NCBI RefSeq assembly: GCF_014041935.1
Contig: NZ_CP059491.1
Span: forward strand, 3,224,001 to 3,288,000
Origin: Gordonia jinghuaiqii
Lineage (GTDB): Bacteria > Actinomycetota > Actinomycetes > Mycobacteriales > Mycobacteriaceae
DNA: 64,000 nt
Direction: 5' to 3'
Every line of letters begins with the position of its first letter. Positions within the stretch are counted from its first letter, which is position 1. The notes below the pieces were generated by a model. That model searched no databases, was not told where the DNA came from, and was given only the letters and a program-made list of their open reading frames with translations. Shown here piece by piece: positions 8,140 through 17,465 of the stretch. The position numbers and the translations under genes were made by a program.

Positions 8140-10733
8140 CCGTTCCGCCAACCACCGGTGGACAACCGGACCCCGTTTCGGACGATCCCGGTTCGGACGA
8201 TCCCGGTCCGGACAATCCCGAAGCCGGCGACAGCCGGACCAGTCGCGCACCCGACCCCGATGGGGGCGGCGGACCGACGACGGCGGCGCCTCTGAGAAAC
8301 GGCACGGGCGCCTCGGCGACGGTTTCGCTTCCGTCGAATCCGGCCCAGGCCGACGCACTTGTCGAACCGGAGCCCGCGCCGATTCCGGTGTGGCCGGGTA
8401 CGCCGTACCCGCTCGGTGCCACCTATGACGGTGTCGGAACGAACTTCTCGCTGTTCTCCGAGGTCGCCGAGTCCGTCGAGCTGTGCCTCATCGACCGCGA
8501 CGGCAAGGAACGTCGCATCCGCCTCGAAGAGGTCGACGGCTACTGCTGGCACTGCTACCTGCCCAACGTCGTCCCCGGACAGTTCTACGGCTTCCGCGTC
8601 TACGGCCCCTACGATCCTGCCCAGGGCCTGCGGTGCGATCCGAGCAAGCTGTTGCTCGACCCGTACGGCAAGGCCTTCCACGGGGACTTCGACGGCGACG
8701 CCTCCCTCTTCTCCTACCCACTGCCCACACCGCCTGGGCAGGACGAGGATTCCGGCGCCGAGACCGTCGGCCCCTCCGATCCGGCTCCCGAGGGTGCCGA
8801 GGCCCCCGGGGCCGAGACCACTGACGATGCGGACGCGGACGCTCCCGGCGACAACGCCGGCGCCGAGGCCGCACCTGACGAGGCGGACACCTCCGACGTA
8901 GAGGTCGCGGGCTCCGGAGTTGCCGAGCCGGAACCGCTTCCGGAGCCGGCGCCCGAGAATCCGATGCCCGAGAATCCGATGCCTCAGCTCGACTCGCTCG
9001 GTCACACCATGCTGTCGGTGGTGATCAACCCGTACTTCGACTGGCAGAACGACCGTGCACCCAACCGGCCGTACCACCAGACGGTGATCTACGAAGCGCA
9101 CGTCAAGGGCATGACCGCGACGCATCCCGGTGTGCCCGAGCATCTTCGGGGCACCTATGCGGGGCTGTGCCATCCGGTGATCATCGAACACCTGCAGGAG
9201 CTGGGCATCACCGCGATCGAGCTGATGCCGGTGCACCAGTTCATGCAGGACTTCGTACTCCGCGATCAGGGACTCCGGAATTACTGGGGCTACAACACCT
9301 TCGGATTCCTGGCGCCGCACATCGAGTACTCCTCGAATCCCGATCAGCCCGCGAGCGCGGTGACCGAGTTCAAGGCGATGGTGCGCGAGTTCCACAACGC
9401 CGGGATCGAGGTCATCCTGGATGTGGTCTACAACCACACCGCCGAGGGCAACCACCTCGGGCCGACGGTGAGCTTCCGGGGGATCGACAACGCGGCGTAC
9501 TACCGTCTCGTCGAAGACGATCCCGAGATGTACATGGACTACACCGGCACCGGGAACAGCCTCAACGGCCGGCATCCGCACACACTGCAGCTCATCATGG
9601 ATTCCCTGCGGTACTGGATTCTCGAGATGCATGTCGACGGGTTCCGCTTCGACCTCGCCTCCACGCTGGCGCGCGAACTGCACGACGTCGACCGGTTGTC
9701 GGCGTTCTTCGATCTGGTGCAACAGGATCCGGTGGTCAGCCAGGTCAAGCTCATCGCCGAGCCGTGGGACATCGGCGAGGGCGGATATCAGGTCGGCAAC
9801 TTCCCGCCGCTGTGGACCGAGTGGAACGGCAAGTACCGCGACACCGTCCGCGACTACTGGCGCGGCGAACCGTCGACGCTGGGCGAGTTCGCATCCCGGC
9901 TCACCGGGTCGTCGGACCTGTACGAGGCGACCGGACGCCGCCCACTGGCCAGCATCAACTTCGTCATCGCGCATGACGGCTTCACCCTGCGGGACCTGGT
10001 GTCCTACAACGAGAAGCACAACGAGGCCAACGGCGAGGACAACCGCGACGGCGAGAGCCACAACCGGTCCTGGAACTGCGGGGTCGAAGGTCCCACCGAC
10101 GACCCCGAGATCAACGCGCTGCGCGCCCGCCAGCAACGCAACATCCTCGCGACCCTGTTCCTGTCACAGGGCACCCCGATGCTCGCGCACGGCGACGAGA
10201 TCGGCCGCACCCAGCAGGGCAACAACAACGTGTACTGCCAGGACTCCGAGCTGGCCTGGATGGACTGGTCTCTCGCCGAGGAGAACTCCGACCTGTTGGC
10301 GTTCACCCGCAAGGCGATCGCGTTGCGCACCAAACATCCGGTGTTCCGCCGACGCCGGTTCTTCGGCGGAAAGCCGATCCGCTGGGGTGACCAGACCCTG
10401 GACATCGCCTGGCTCACCCCGGCGGGCGAGGAGATGACGGCCGAGGACTGGGACAGCGGATTCGGCAAGAGCCTCGCGGTGTTCCTGAACGGAAACGGTC
10501 TCGGGGAGAAGGACGAACGCGGCGAACTCGTCGTCGACGACTCGTTCATCATCTGCTTCAACGCCCACTACGAGGACATCGACTTCCACCTCCCGCCGAA
10601 CTGGTACGGGCACGAGTGGGTCGGCGAGCTCGACACCACACATCCGTCCGGTGACACCGACGTGCGAGCCGGGTCCGGTGATGCGGTGACCGTCGGGGGC
10701 CGCTCGGTCCTCGTCCTGCGGAAGACCTCCTGA
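8136..10733 (+). CDS. glgX: Glycogen debranching enzyme GlgX/TreX
   Basis: GH13 isoamylase-type enzyme that cleaves alpha-1,6 branches of glycogen, feeding TreY/TreZ. 865 residues: an acidic Pro/Gly-rich tail (1-85, with repeats [13 protein letters not shown]), a CBM48 module from [22 protein letters not shown] (~89), an acidic linker (~197-287), then the catalytic barrel with [22 protein letters not shown] (nucleophile, ~500), [11 protein letters not shown] (acid/base Glu, ~541) and [19 protein letters not shown] (~610). The ATG at 8136 is preferred over the in-frame GTG at 8130 because AGGTGG precedes it. The usual ~20-residue loop in the place of the linker is replaced by ~90 residues of low complexity. 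treY starts 5 bp downstream. Confidence 0.93.
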   Translation: MTVPPTTGGQPDPVSDDPGSDDPGPDNPEAGDSRTSRAPDPDGGGGPTTAAPLRNGTGASATVSLPSNPAQADALVEPEPAPIPVWPGTPYPLGATYDGVGTNFSLFSEVAESVELCLIDRDGKERRIRLEEVDGYCWHCYLPNVVPGQFYGFRVYGPYDPAQGLRCDPSKLLLDPYGKAFHGDFDGDASLFSYPLPTPPGQDEDSGAETVGPSDPAPEGAEAPGAETTDDADADAPGDNAGAEAAPDEADTSDVEVAGSGVAEPEPLPEPAPENPMPENPMPQLDSLGHTMLSVVINPYFDWQNDRAPNRPYHQTVIYEAHVKGMTATHPGVPEHLRGTYAGLCHPVIIEHLQELGITAIELMPVHQFMQDFVLRDQGLRNYWGYNTFGFLAPHIEYSSNPDQPASAVTEFKAMVREFHNAGIEVILDVVYNHTAEGNHLGPTVSFRGIDNAAYYRLVEDDPEMYMDYTGTGNSLNGRHPHTLQLIMDSLRYWILEMHVDGFRFDLASTLARELHDVDRLSAFFDLVQQDPVVSQVKLIAEPWDIGEGGYQVGNFPPLWTEWNGKYRDTVRDYWRGEPSTLGEFASRLTGSSDLYEATGRRPLASINFVIAHDGFTLRDLVSYNEKHNEANGEDNRDGESHNRSWNCGVEGPTDDPEINALRARQQRNILATLFLSQGTPMLAHGDEIGRTQQGNNNVYCQDSELAWMDWSLAEENSDLLAFTRKAIALRTKHPVFRRRRFFGGKPIRWGDQTLDIAWLTPAGEEMTAEDWDSGFGKSLAVFLNGNGLGEKDERGELVVDDSFIICFNAHYEDIDFHLPPNWYGHEWVGELDTTHPSGDTDVRAGSGDAVTVGGRSVLVLRKTS

Positions 10734-10737
10734 CCCG

Positions 10738-13047
10738 ATGAGCGTCCGCGAGTCCCCGCGTGCGACCTACCGTCTCCAGCTCCACGGCGACTTCGGGTTC
10801 GCCGATGCCGCAGCAGTTCTCGACCACCTCGTCGACCTGGGGATCAGTCACGTCTACCTGTCCCCCATCGGCACGGCGTCGGCGGGTTCGACGCACGGCT
10901 ACGACTGGCTACCACCACCGGCGGTGGCTCCGGCGCTCGGAGGCATCGACGGTCTCCGCGAATTGCGCTCCGCGGCAAAGGAGCGCGGGCTGGGCCTGAT
11001 CATCGACATCGTGCCCAACCACACCGGTGTGGCCGACGTCCTGGCCAACCCGTGGTTTGCCGATCTGCTGCGCCACGGCCCTCGTTCGGCCTACGCCGCC
11101 TACTTCGACGTCGACTTCAGCGACGACAACGGCGTCGACGGGAAGATCGCGTTGCCGGTCGTGGCCGCCGACGGTGATCTGAGCCCGCTGCGGATCGACG
11201 ACGACGGAAATCTGCGCTACTACGACCACGCGTTCCCGATCGCGCCCGGCACCGAGGGCGGCACGGCGGCCGATGTCCATGCGCGCCAGCACTATCGCCT
11301 CGTGCCGTGGGACAGCGGACTCATCGGGTACCGGCGATTCTTCACCGTCAACGAGCTCGCCGGACTCCGCCAGGAAGACCCGCAGGTCTACGACGCGACC
11401 CACGCCTGGCTCCGAGAACTTCTCGCCGCCGAGCTGATCGACGGTGTGCGTGTGGATCATCCGGACGGACTGTGGGATCCGCAGGCCTACCTGCAGCGGC
11501 TCCGCGCCGACGTGGGTGAGGACCGACTGATCTACATCGAGAAGATCCTGGCGCCCGACGAGCCACTCGAACCGACACTCCCGGTGGAGGGAACGACGGG
11601 CTACGACCAGATGCGGGTCATCGACGCGCTGTTCGTCGCGCCCTCAGGGATCGTGCAGCTGACCGAGCTCCATGAGCGGATCACCGGGGAGACCGGCGAC
11701 GCGCGCTGGATCGAGGCCGCCGAGCACCAACGCAAACTGACCACCCTCCGCGACGCCTTCCCCACCGAACTCCGTCGCCTGGTCCGCGCCGTCACCCGCT
11801 CCGACCCGTCCGCCGATGCCGATGCGACTGCCCAGGCGTGCGCCGAACTCATCGCGACGCTGGGCGTGTACCGCGCAGATTATCCGTCACTGCGACCACG
11901 TCTCGTCGCCGTCGCCGAGCGGATCAGCCGCGAACACCCCTCTCTCGCAACGGCTCTCGACACCGTCGTCCGTGCGACGGCCAGTCCCGGCGCGGCCACG
12001 TCCCGTCTCGCCCAGACGTGCGGTGCGGTGACCGCGAAAAGTGTCGAGGACAGTCTCTTCTACCGGACCGCCCGACTCGTCTCCGCGCAGGAGGTCGGCG
12101 GTGACCCGGCCAACCCGACCCTGTCGCTCAACGCCTTCCACGAGCACAACACCGGACGAGCCCGCCTGTGGCCGCTGGCGATGACCGGGACGTCGACCCA
12201 CGACACCAAACGCGGCGAAGATGTCCGCGCCCGCATCGCACTGCTGTCCCAGGTACCCGAGCGGTGGGCGCTACTCGTCGAGCGCGTGTGGCAGGACACC
12301 GACGTCCCCGACGACCTGTCCGGTTACTTCCTGCTGCAGAACATCTTCGGCGTGTGGCCGACCGACGGGACGGTCACCGACGAGTTGCGCACGAGGCTCG
12401 TCGACTACGCCCGCAAGGCGAACCGCGAGGCCGGTCTGCGTACCACCTGGACCGACGTCGACGAGCAGTTCGAGGCGGCGGTCGACACCTGGATCGTGCA
12501 GGTCACCACCGGTCCGGTCGCCGCGGCGATCACCGAACTCGTCGAACGAGTCCGGCCGGCGTGGGAGCAGGAGGCCTTGGCGCGCAAGGCACTCGCCCTC
12601 CTGGGGCCCGGAGTTCCCGACATCTATCAGGGCACCGAATGGTGGGAGGACTCGCTCGTCGATCCCGACAACCGCCGCCCGGTGGATTTCGGGCGGTCCC
12701 TCGACCACCCGAAGACCGAGCTCGTGCGTACCGCACTGGGAGTGCGTGCCGATCGGCCCGAGGCCTTCAGGGCGCCGAGCACCTACACCCGACTGCACTC
12801 CGACGGCCCCGCATCCGATCACGTCGTCGCCTTCACCCGGGGTACCGCGGAAGCGGCCTCGGTGGCGGTGATCACGGCACGGTTCACCCACAGCCTCGAC
12901 CCCTCGGCTGCGGAGGCGACCGTGATCCGGTTGCCTGCAGGTGTCCGGTGGCGAGATGTCCGAAGCGGTGCCGTGTACGACGACACCGTCGACCTCGGTA
13001 CCGCCCGGCGCGACAACCCGGTGGCAGTCCTCGTCCGCGACGAGTGA
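10738..13047 (+). CDS. treY: Maltooligosyl trehalose synthase
   Basis: Converts the reducing-end alpha-1,4 bond of maltodextrins to the alpha,alpha-1,1 bond of trehalose. 769 residues, normal for the family. Seen: ATYRLQLHGDFGFADAAAVLDHLVDLGISHVYLSPI at the start, IDIVPNHTGV, DGVRVDHPDGLWDP (nucleophile Asp near 238), YIEKILAPDEPL (acid/base Glu) and PGVPDIYQGTEWWEDSLVDPDNRRPVDF near the C-terminus. The ATG lies 4 bp after the glgX stop, so the two are one operon. The partner treZ, usually adjacent, is 9.8 kb away across the mce operon. It converges on the Mce-associated gene with a 23-bp gap. Confidence 0.96.
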   Translation: MSVRESPRATYRLQLHGDFGFADAAAVLDHLVDLGISHVYLSPIGTASAGSTHGYDWLPPPAVAPALGGIDGLRELRSAAKERGLGLIIDIVPNHTGVADVLANPWFADLLRHGPRSAYAAYFDVDFSDDNGVDGKIALPVVAADGDLSPLRIDDDGNLRYYDHAFPIAPGTEGGTAADVHARQHYRLVPWDSGLIGYRRFFTVNELAGLRQEDPQVYDATHAWLRELLAAELIDGVRVDHPDGLWDPQAYLQRLRADVGEDRLIYIEKILAPDEPLEPTLPVEGTTGYDQMRVIDALFVAPSGIVQLTELHERITGETGDARWIEAAEHQRKLTTLRDAFPTELRRLVRAVTRSDPSADADATAQACAELIATLGVYRADYPSLRPRLVAVAERISREHPSLATALDTVVRATASPGAATSRLAQTCGAVTAKSVEDSLFYRTARLVSAQEVGGDPANPTLSLNAFHEHNTGRARLWPLAMTGTSTHDTKRGEDVRARIALLSQVPERWALLVERVWQDTDVPDDLSGYFLLQNIFGVWPTDGTVTDELRTRLVDYARKANREAGLRTTWTDVDEQFEAAVDTWIVQVTTGPVAAAITELVERVRPAWEQEALARKALALLGPGVPDIYQGTEWWEDSLVDPDNRRPVDFGRSLDHPKTELVRTALGVRADRPEAFRAPSTYTRLHSDGPASDHVVAFTRGTAEAASVAVITARFTHSLDPSAAEATVIRLPAGVRWRDVRSGAVYDDTVDLGTARRDNPVAVLVRDE

Positions 13048-13070
13048 CCCCCACCGGCCGTCGGCGTTCC

Positions 13071-13931
13071 TCAGCCTGCCGGCGCCGGTGCGGGTGCCTG
13101 GGTCTGGGGTACCGGCGCGCCGCCCGCACCGGGCAACGACTGCGTCGGATCGATCTGACCGCTCGGGCTGCCCGGCGGGCCGTCGACGTTGGACACCAGC
13201 CACTTGCCGTCGACCTTGCTCAGGTCCAGCCGGAACACCATCAGACTGGTGCCGCCGGTCGGCAGTTTGACGCTGCGACCGGTCACCTCGGCCATCACGA
13301 CGGTCTTCGCGGAATCCTTGTCGACCTCTTCGACGGCGACGACGCTGATCTTCGAGGACACCTGGATCTTGAGCGACTCCACGTTCTGCTCGGTGTCGAC
13401 ACGTTCCTGCTCGAGACGCGTGCGCAGTTCACCGGTGGACAACGGACCGAGCAGTTCCTTCGAGCTGCCCGCGTTCTCCTCGTTCAGCGTGGTGACCAGC
13501 TTGGTCACGAACTCCGAGGAGGCCGTCTTGGCGTCGGCGAACGCGGTGGCCTCGCGGTCCAGCGTGTACGTCCGCCACCCGAGGAAGGCGACGAGCGCGA
13601 CGAGCACGACCGCCACCACGCCGACGAGCACCCGCTTGATCCCGCGCCCGGTCACGGTGAGCGAGAACTCCTTACCACCGGCCTTGTCATCGGCGGTACC
13701 GACCGAGGAGCCTGCGGCACCGGACTTCTCGTCGCCCACACCGGCCTTGTCGTCGGCGGCACTCGCCTGGTCGTCGATGTCACTCGTCTTCGACATGCTC
13801 ACCGACGATCCGGAACCGGTGCGGCGGGCCGACTTCCCACGCGGCGCTGCCGGCGTGTCGACGGATGTCTCGGTCACGCCCGGCGCGTCGTTCGTGTCCG
13901 GTGTGGCGTCGGTTTTCTCACGGTCAGTCAT
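13071..13931 (-). CDS. Mce-associated membrane protein (Mam)
   Basis: Last gene of the mce operon. 286 residues: a long low-complexity N-terminus rich in Asp, Ala, Ser and Lys (1-90, repeats of DDKAG type), a single membrane helix near 101-118, then a soluble outer domain with NTF2-like features (helices around EATAFADAKTASSEFVTKLVTTL, then beta-strands), and a Pro/Ala tail. Mam proteins stabilise the Mce complexes at the membrane. It starts 80 bp after mceF across a small tandem duplication. The specific partner is inferred from position. Confidence 0.85.
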   Translation of the reverse strand: MTDREKTDATPDTNDAPGVTETSVDTPAAPRGKSARRTGSGSSVSMSKTSDIDDQASAADDKAGVGDEKSGAAGSSVGTADDKAGGKEFSLTVTGRGIKRVLVGVVAVVLVALVAFLGWRTYTLDREATAFADAKTASSEFVTKLVTTLNEENAGSSKELLGPLSTGELRTRLEQERVDTEQNVESLKIQVSSKISVVAVEEVDKDSAKTVVMAEVTGRSVKLPTGGTSLMVFRLDLSKVDGKWLVSNVDGPPGSPSGQIDPTQSLPGAGGAPVPQTQAPAPAPAG

Positions 13932-13985
13932 CTACAGGTCACGCAACTTGTCTGTCGTTGTTCTTCTGGCGGCCGCGGTCTGTCG

Positions 13986-14026
13986 AGCGGCCGTCATTTG
14001 TCCAGCGGCCGTCATTTGTCCAGCGG
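13986..14026. repeat. 18-bp tandem duplication at the 3' end of mceF
   Basis: AGCGGCCGTCATTTGTCC occurs at 13986 and 14004, with a partial third copy at 14022-14026. The copy at 14004-14021 includes the last codons and stop of mceF; the other copy lies just downstream, so the end of the gene has been duplicated outward. Confidence 0.85.
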
Positions 14027-15184
14027 CACCGTGCGGGCGTTCGGGTCGTAACCCGGTGGCGGCCCGGCGGTGTCGTCGCCCGGCGGTCGTGGGGCATTCG
14101 CCGAACCGCGGATCTGCTGGCGCGGATCCTCGGTCACACAGTACAGATTGGTCGGGATGGTCAGCTCCAGGATCTGGGTGGGCCGACGCGGGGTGACCGG
14201 GTAGTTGCAGCTCGGGCGCGGATAGACCGAACCGAATGCCCACCACGCACCGTCGTGGAACATGGCGAGGCTCTTGACACTCGCGTCGCGGATCGCCGGC
14301 AGAAGCGTCGCCAGTGCCGGGGCGCGCAACGCACCCTGCTGGGCGATGTCGAGGAACTGCTTCATCACGTCGGTCACCGGGTCGGTGAGCTGGTTGATGG
14401 ACCCGGCGAGGCTGGTGAACTGCGCCGGGCCACGATCGAGCAGCGTGCGGAGCTCGGTGTCGGAGGCCGCCGCAGAATTGATCAGCGCACTCAGCGACGA
14501 CACGGTGCCGCCGAAGTCCGGCTGGATCTGTGCGGTGGTCTTGAAGACGGTGCCGGCGTTCTGGATCAGCTTGGTGGTCTCGGGAAGCGCGGTGTACAGA
14601 TCGGCGAAGATCGTGCCGCCGGCGTCGAAGATCACCTCGAGATCGTTGGTGCCGTTCTCGGTGTTGAGCGCGATGTTCAGATTGTCCACGGCCGAGCGGA
14701 GTTTCGCGGGGTCGATCTGATCGATCAGCTCGAGTGAGGACTCGAGCAGCTGGGAGAACGGAACGGTGACCTCGGTCTGACTGGCCTTGATCACGTCGCC
14801 GTTCTCCAGGTACGGACCCTCCGAGGTCGACGGTTGGAAGTCGACGTACTGCTCACCCGCAGCCGAGAGTCCGAGGGCTGCGACCACGGTGTTGCGGTTG
14901 ATCTTGTACCGGTCGTCGACCGTCACCGTCACCTCGACCGAATCCGGTTGCACCCGAACCGTGTCGACATCACCGATGCGGGCACCGCGCAGGGTCACCC
15001 CCGAGGTCTCCTGCAGGCCACCGGAGATCGGGAACTGGATGGTCAGGGAGTACTTGTCCGCGAACGGCTCCCATCGGAGGACGCCCAGGGACAGGTAGCC
15101 GAGTCCGACGACCATGACCAGCACGAGTCCGATGTTGCCGACGAGTACCGAATTCCTGCGCAGTACGCCGAATATGCCGCTCAT
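14012..15184 (-). CDS. mceF: Mce family protein, F position
   Basis: 390-residue substrate-binding component of the Mce lipid importer. An N-terminal membrane helix (LVGNIGLVLVMVVGLGYLSLGVL, ~13-35) is followed by the MCE domain (FPISGGLQETSGVTLRGARIGDVDTV, ~50-130) and a long alpha-helical region, as expected for a shuttle forming a periplasmic tube. ATG at 15184 overlaps the mceE stop (ATGA). The frame is open further upstream, but that is mceE read out of frame. The C-terminus ends PNARTVPLDK. Confidence 0.92.
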   Translation of the reverse strand: MSGIFGVLRRNSVLVGNIGLVLVMVVGLGYLSLGVLRWEPFADKYSLTIQFPISGGLQETSGVTLRGARIGDVDTVRVQPDSVEVTVTVDDRYKINRNTVVAALGLSAAGEQYVDFQPSTSEGPYLENGDVIKASQTEVTVPFSQLLESSLELIDQIDPAKLRSAVDNLNIALNTENGTNDLEVIFDAGGTIFADLYTALPETTKLIQNAGTVFKTTAQIQPDFGGTVSSLSALINSAAASDTELRTLLDRGPAQFTSLAGSINQLTDPVTDVMKQFLDIAQQGALRAPALATLLPAIRDASVKSLAMFHDGAWWAFGSVYPRPSCNYPVTPRRPTQILELTIPTNLYCVTEDPRQQIRGSANAPRPPGDDTAGPPPGYDPNARTVPLDK

Positions 15185-16353
15185 CCGCAACACCCCCTCG
15201 TTCCGGTGAGTCTGGCCAGCAACCGGGCGAGCGTCTGTTGTAGTGCGGCAGAACCCTCGTCGATGTCCTCGACCTCGGGAAGCCTGCTCGCCGAGTCGAA
15301 TCCGACGCCCGGGTTGAGCCAGTACACCTTGGCCGAGACCGCCGCGGCACTGCCCGGCGTCGCCTTGATCCACTTGGGTGTCAGTGTGTGCAGGTTGTCG
15401 GCCAGCGAGCCGAGCGGTCCGGCGGCCTGACGCAGCCCCGCCATCACCGTCGACAGGTGCCCCAGCATTTCCACCAGGTTGTCCTGATCGGTGTCGAGGA
15501 AGTCGTTGGTGGCCGCGGTGACCTGTTGGGTCTTGCTCAGGGTGGTGAGGATCTGCCCGATCTGCCCGTTCAGCGACGCGAGCGCCGGACCGAGTTTGTT
15601 GATCGACGCCATGATCTGCGCCCGCCCGTCGGCGAGCTGACCGGTCAGGACCCGGGTGTTGGCCAGCGACCGGTCGACCTGTGCCGAACTGGAATTGAGC
15701 TTACGGATGCCGGTCGTGAGTCCCCGGATGGCTCCCGCGAGGTCGTCGGGATTGGTGGCGACCGCGCTGCTCAGCTCGGTCAGGATGATCGTCAGCGAGT
15801 TCAGCGAACCGCTGTCGACGACGCCACTCATGCTGATGAGCAGATCTTCGACGGTCGCCGCCGCCGACGTCGGGCCGGTCAGGGTGTCCCCGTCGACCAT
15901 GAAGCTCTCCTGGGCGCCCGGCGGCGGGAGCAATGCGACGAACACGTCGCCGAGTGGAGTCGCCTGGCGCAGTTCGGCTCCCGTACCGACAGGCAGCCGG
16001 ACGGCCTTGCTGACGTCCATCGTGACGATGGCGGCGTAGTCCTTGGCGACGATGTCGGTGACCTGACCGACGTCGGTGCCGTTGAGCTTCACCTTGGCCC
16101 GGGTGGGCAGGTTGAGGGCATTGTCGAAGTCCGCGTTCAGCCGGATCGACTCCCCGAGACCACCGGGTGCGGGCAACGGGATCTGTTCGACGGTGAGCCC
16201 CGGCAGGAGTCCACAGCCGGTGAGTCCCATCAGCGCGGCCAGCAGCACCGCGAGGACACCCCCGCGGCGAAAGCCCCCACCGCGCTGGGTCTCGGCGCCG
16301 ACCGAGCCCGGCCGGCCGGGCCGGCGCAGGGATGCGCTTGTCGCCGCTCTCAT
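15181..16353 (-). CDS. mceE: Mce family lipoprotein, E position (LprK/LprN-like)
   Basis: 390 residues. An N-terminal lipoprotein signal peptide (RRGGVLAVLLAALMGLTGC; lipobox Cys near 47) is followed by the MCE domain (IRLNADFDNALNLPTRAKVKLNGTDVGQVTDI) and a helical C-terminal half. It would be anchored in the outer leaflet by lipidation, as MceE proteins usually are. It overlaps mceD by 4 bp and mceF by 4 bp, so the whole string is translationally coupled. Confidence 0.92.
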   Translation of the reverse strand: MRAATSASLRRPGRPGSVGAETQRGGGFRRGGVLAVLLAALMGLTGCGLLPGLTVEQIPLPAPGGLGESIRLNADFDNALNLPTRAKVKLNGTDVGQVTDIVAKDYAAIVTMDVSKAVRLPVGTGAELRQATPLGDVFVALLPPPGAQESFMVDGDTLTGPTSAAATVEDLLISMSGVVDSGSLNSLTIILTELSSAVATNPDDLAGAIRGLTTGIRKLNSSSAQVDRSLANTRVLTGQLADGRAQIMASINKLGPALASLNGQIGQILTTLSKTQQVTAATNDFLDTDQDNLVEMLGHLSTVMAGLRQAAGPLGSLADNLHTLTPKWIKATPGSAAAVSAKVYWLNPGVGFDSASRLPEVEDIDEGSAALQQTLARLLARLTGTRGCCG

Positions 16354-17465
16354 TTCGTCAGCTCCAACATGCCCGAGTAGATGCCGAGGTCTGGACCCAT
16401 GTCCTTGAGCTTTCCGGTACGGCAGCCGTCCTTCTGCAGGTTGATCGCTTCACAGAACTTGGCGAGCAGCTCGTTGTCGACGAGGGACTTGTCCAACAGC
16501 ACCTGCGCACGCCACGCACCCTGCTCGGCCGAGACGGAGTTGCTCAGGTTCTGGAACAGAAGCGGTGCCACGTCGATGGTCTCCACGACCTGCCGCGAAT
16601 AGTCGCCGAGGTTGGCGGTCAGCGCGGCGAGCCGGTCGAACGAGACCGAGATGGTGTTGGTGTTGTTCCGCAGGAACTCGGTGGTGTTCTGCAGCGTCGC
16701 ATTGAGGTTGCGCAGCGTGGCGACCAGACCGGGCGACTGCGCCCCCAGCAACTCCGAGACCTGGTTCAGCGAGTTCGAGAACTCGGTCATCTTGGGGTAG
16801 TTCCGCACCAGCGTCGTGGTCAGACCCTCGATGGTCTCGATGATGTCGACGAGTGCGTCGCTGTTGCCCGCCACCACATCCGACGCCGAGCCGAGTTCTT
16901 CGAGCGCCGCCCTGATCTCCTCACCGTTGCCGGTGGCGATGCCCGAGGTGATGTCGATCATGTCGGCCAGCGGGCCGGGTCCGGGCCCTTCGCCCTTCAG
17001 CGATACGACGAGCCCGTCGATCGCGTCGAACAGCTCACCGACCGACACCGGACTCTTGGTCTCCTTGATGACCGAGCCGTCCTCGAGTTTCGGACCGCCC
17101 TCGTAGGCGGGCGACAACTCGACGTGCCGGGTGGTGACGATCGAGGTGTTCACGATCGCCGCCGTCGCGTTGGCGGGCACGGGGACTCCGTCGTCGATGG
17201 TCATCGTCACCTTGACCCGCTCGCCCTGCGGCTCGACGGAGGTCACCTGACCGACCGGCATGCCCAGTACTGCGACGTCGTTGCTCACGTAGAGGCCCGC
17301 GACACTATCGAAGTAGGCGGTGACCTCGATGGCCTGGCCGAACGCCGCCTTCCAGCTGCCCGGGATCATCGAGCAGCCGGACAGGCCGACGACGCCGAGC
17401 AGCGCCACACCCGCGAGCAGGACCGAGCGACGCAGCCGGTCAGTGTTCTTCCGCGAGTTCAGCAT
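16350..17465 (-). CDS. mceD: Mce family protein, D position, with lipobox
   Basis: 371 residues. The MCE domain (VTAYFDSVAGLYVSNDVAVLGMPVGQVTSV) and helical tail match MceD. Unusually, the N-terminus is a lipoprotein signal (SVLLAGVALLGVVGLSGCS, lipobox Cys near 30) rather than a plain membrane helix, so this operon encodes two adjacent Mce lipoproteins. The ATG at 17465, 7 bp inside the end of mceC, is preferred over the upstream in-frame start at 17516 because it begins the signal peptide. Confidence 0.9.
   Translation of the reverse strand: MLNSRKNTDRLRRSVLLAGVALLGVVGLSGCSMIPGSWKAAFGQAIEVTAYFDSVAGLYVSNDVAVLGMPVGQVTSVEPQGERVKVTMTIDDGVPVPANATAAIVNTSIVTTRHVELSPAYEGGPKLEDGSVIKETKSPVSVGELFDAIDGLVVSLKGEGPGPGPLADMIDITSGIATGNGEEIRAALEELGSASDVVAGNSDALVDIIETIEGLTTTLVRNYPKMTEFSNSLNQVSELLGAQSPGLVATLRNLNATLQNTTEFLRNNTNTISVSFDRLAALTANLGDYSRQVVETIDVAPLLFQNLSNSVSAEQGAWRAQVLLDKSLVDNELLAKFCEAINLQKDGCRTGKLKDMGPDLGIYSGMLELTK

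Noticed and set aside
5783..10136. Very long minus-strand open frames (879 and 677 codons) opposite the acyltransferase and glgX
   Set aside because: Antisense shadows of well-supported genes; no motif, no ribosome site and no conserved product.
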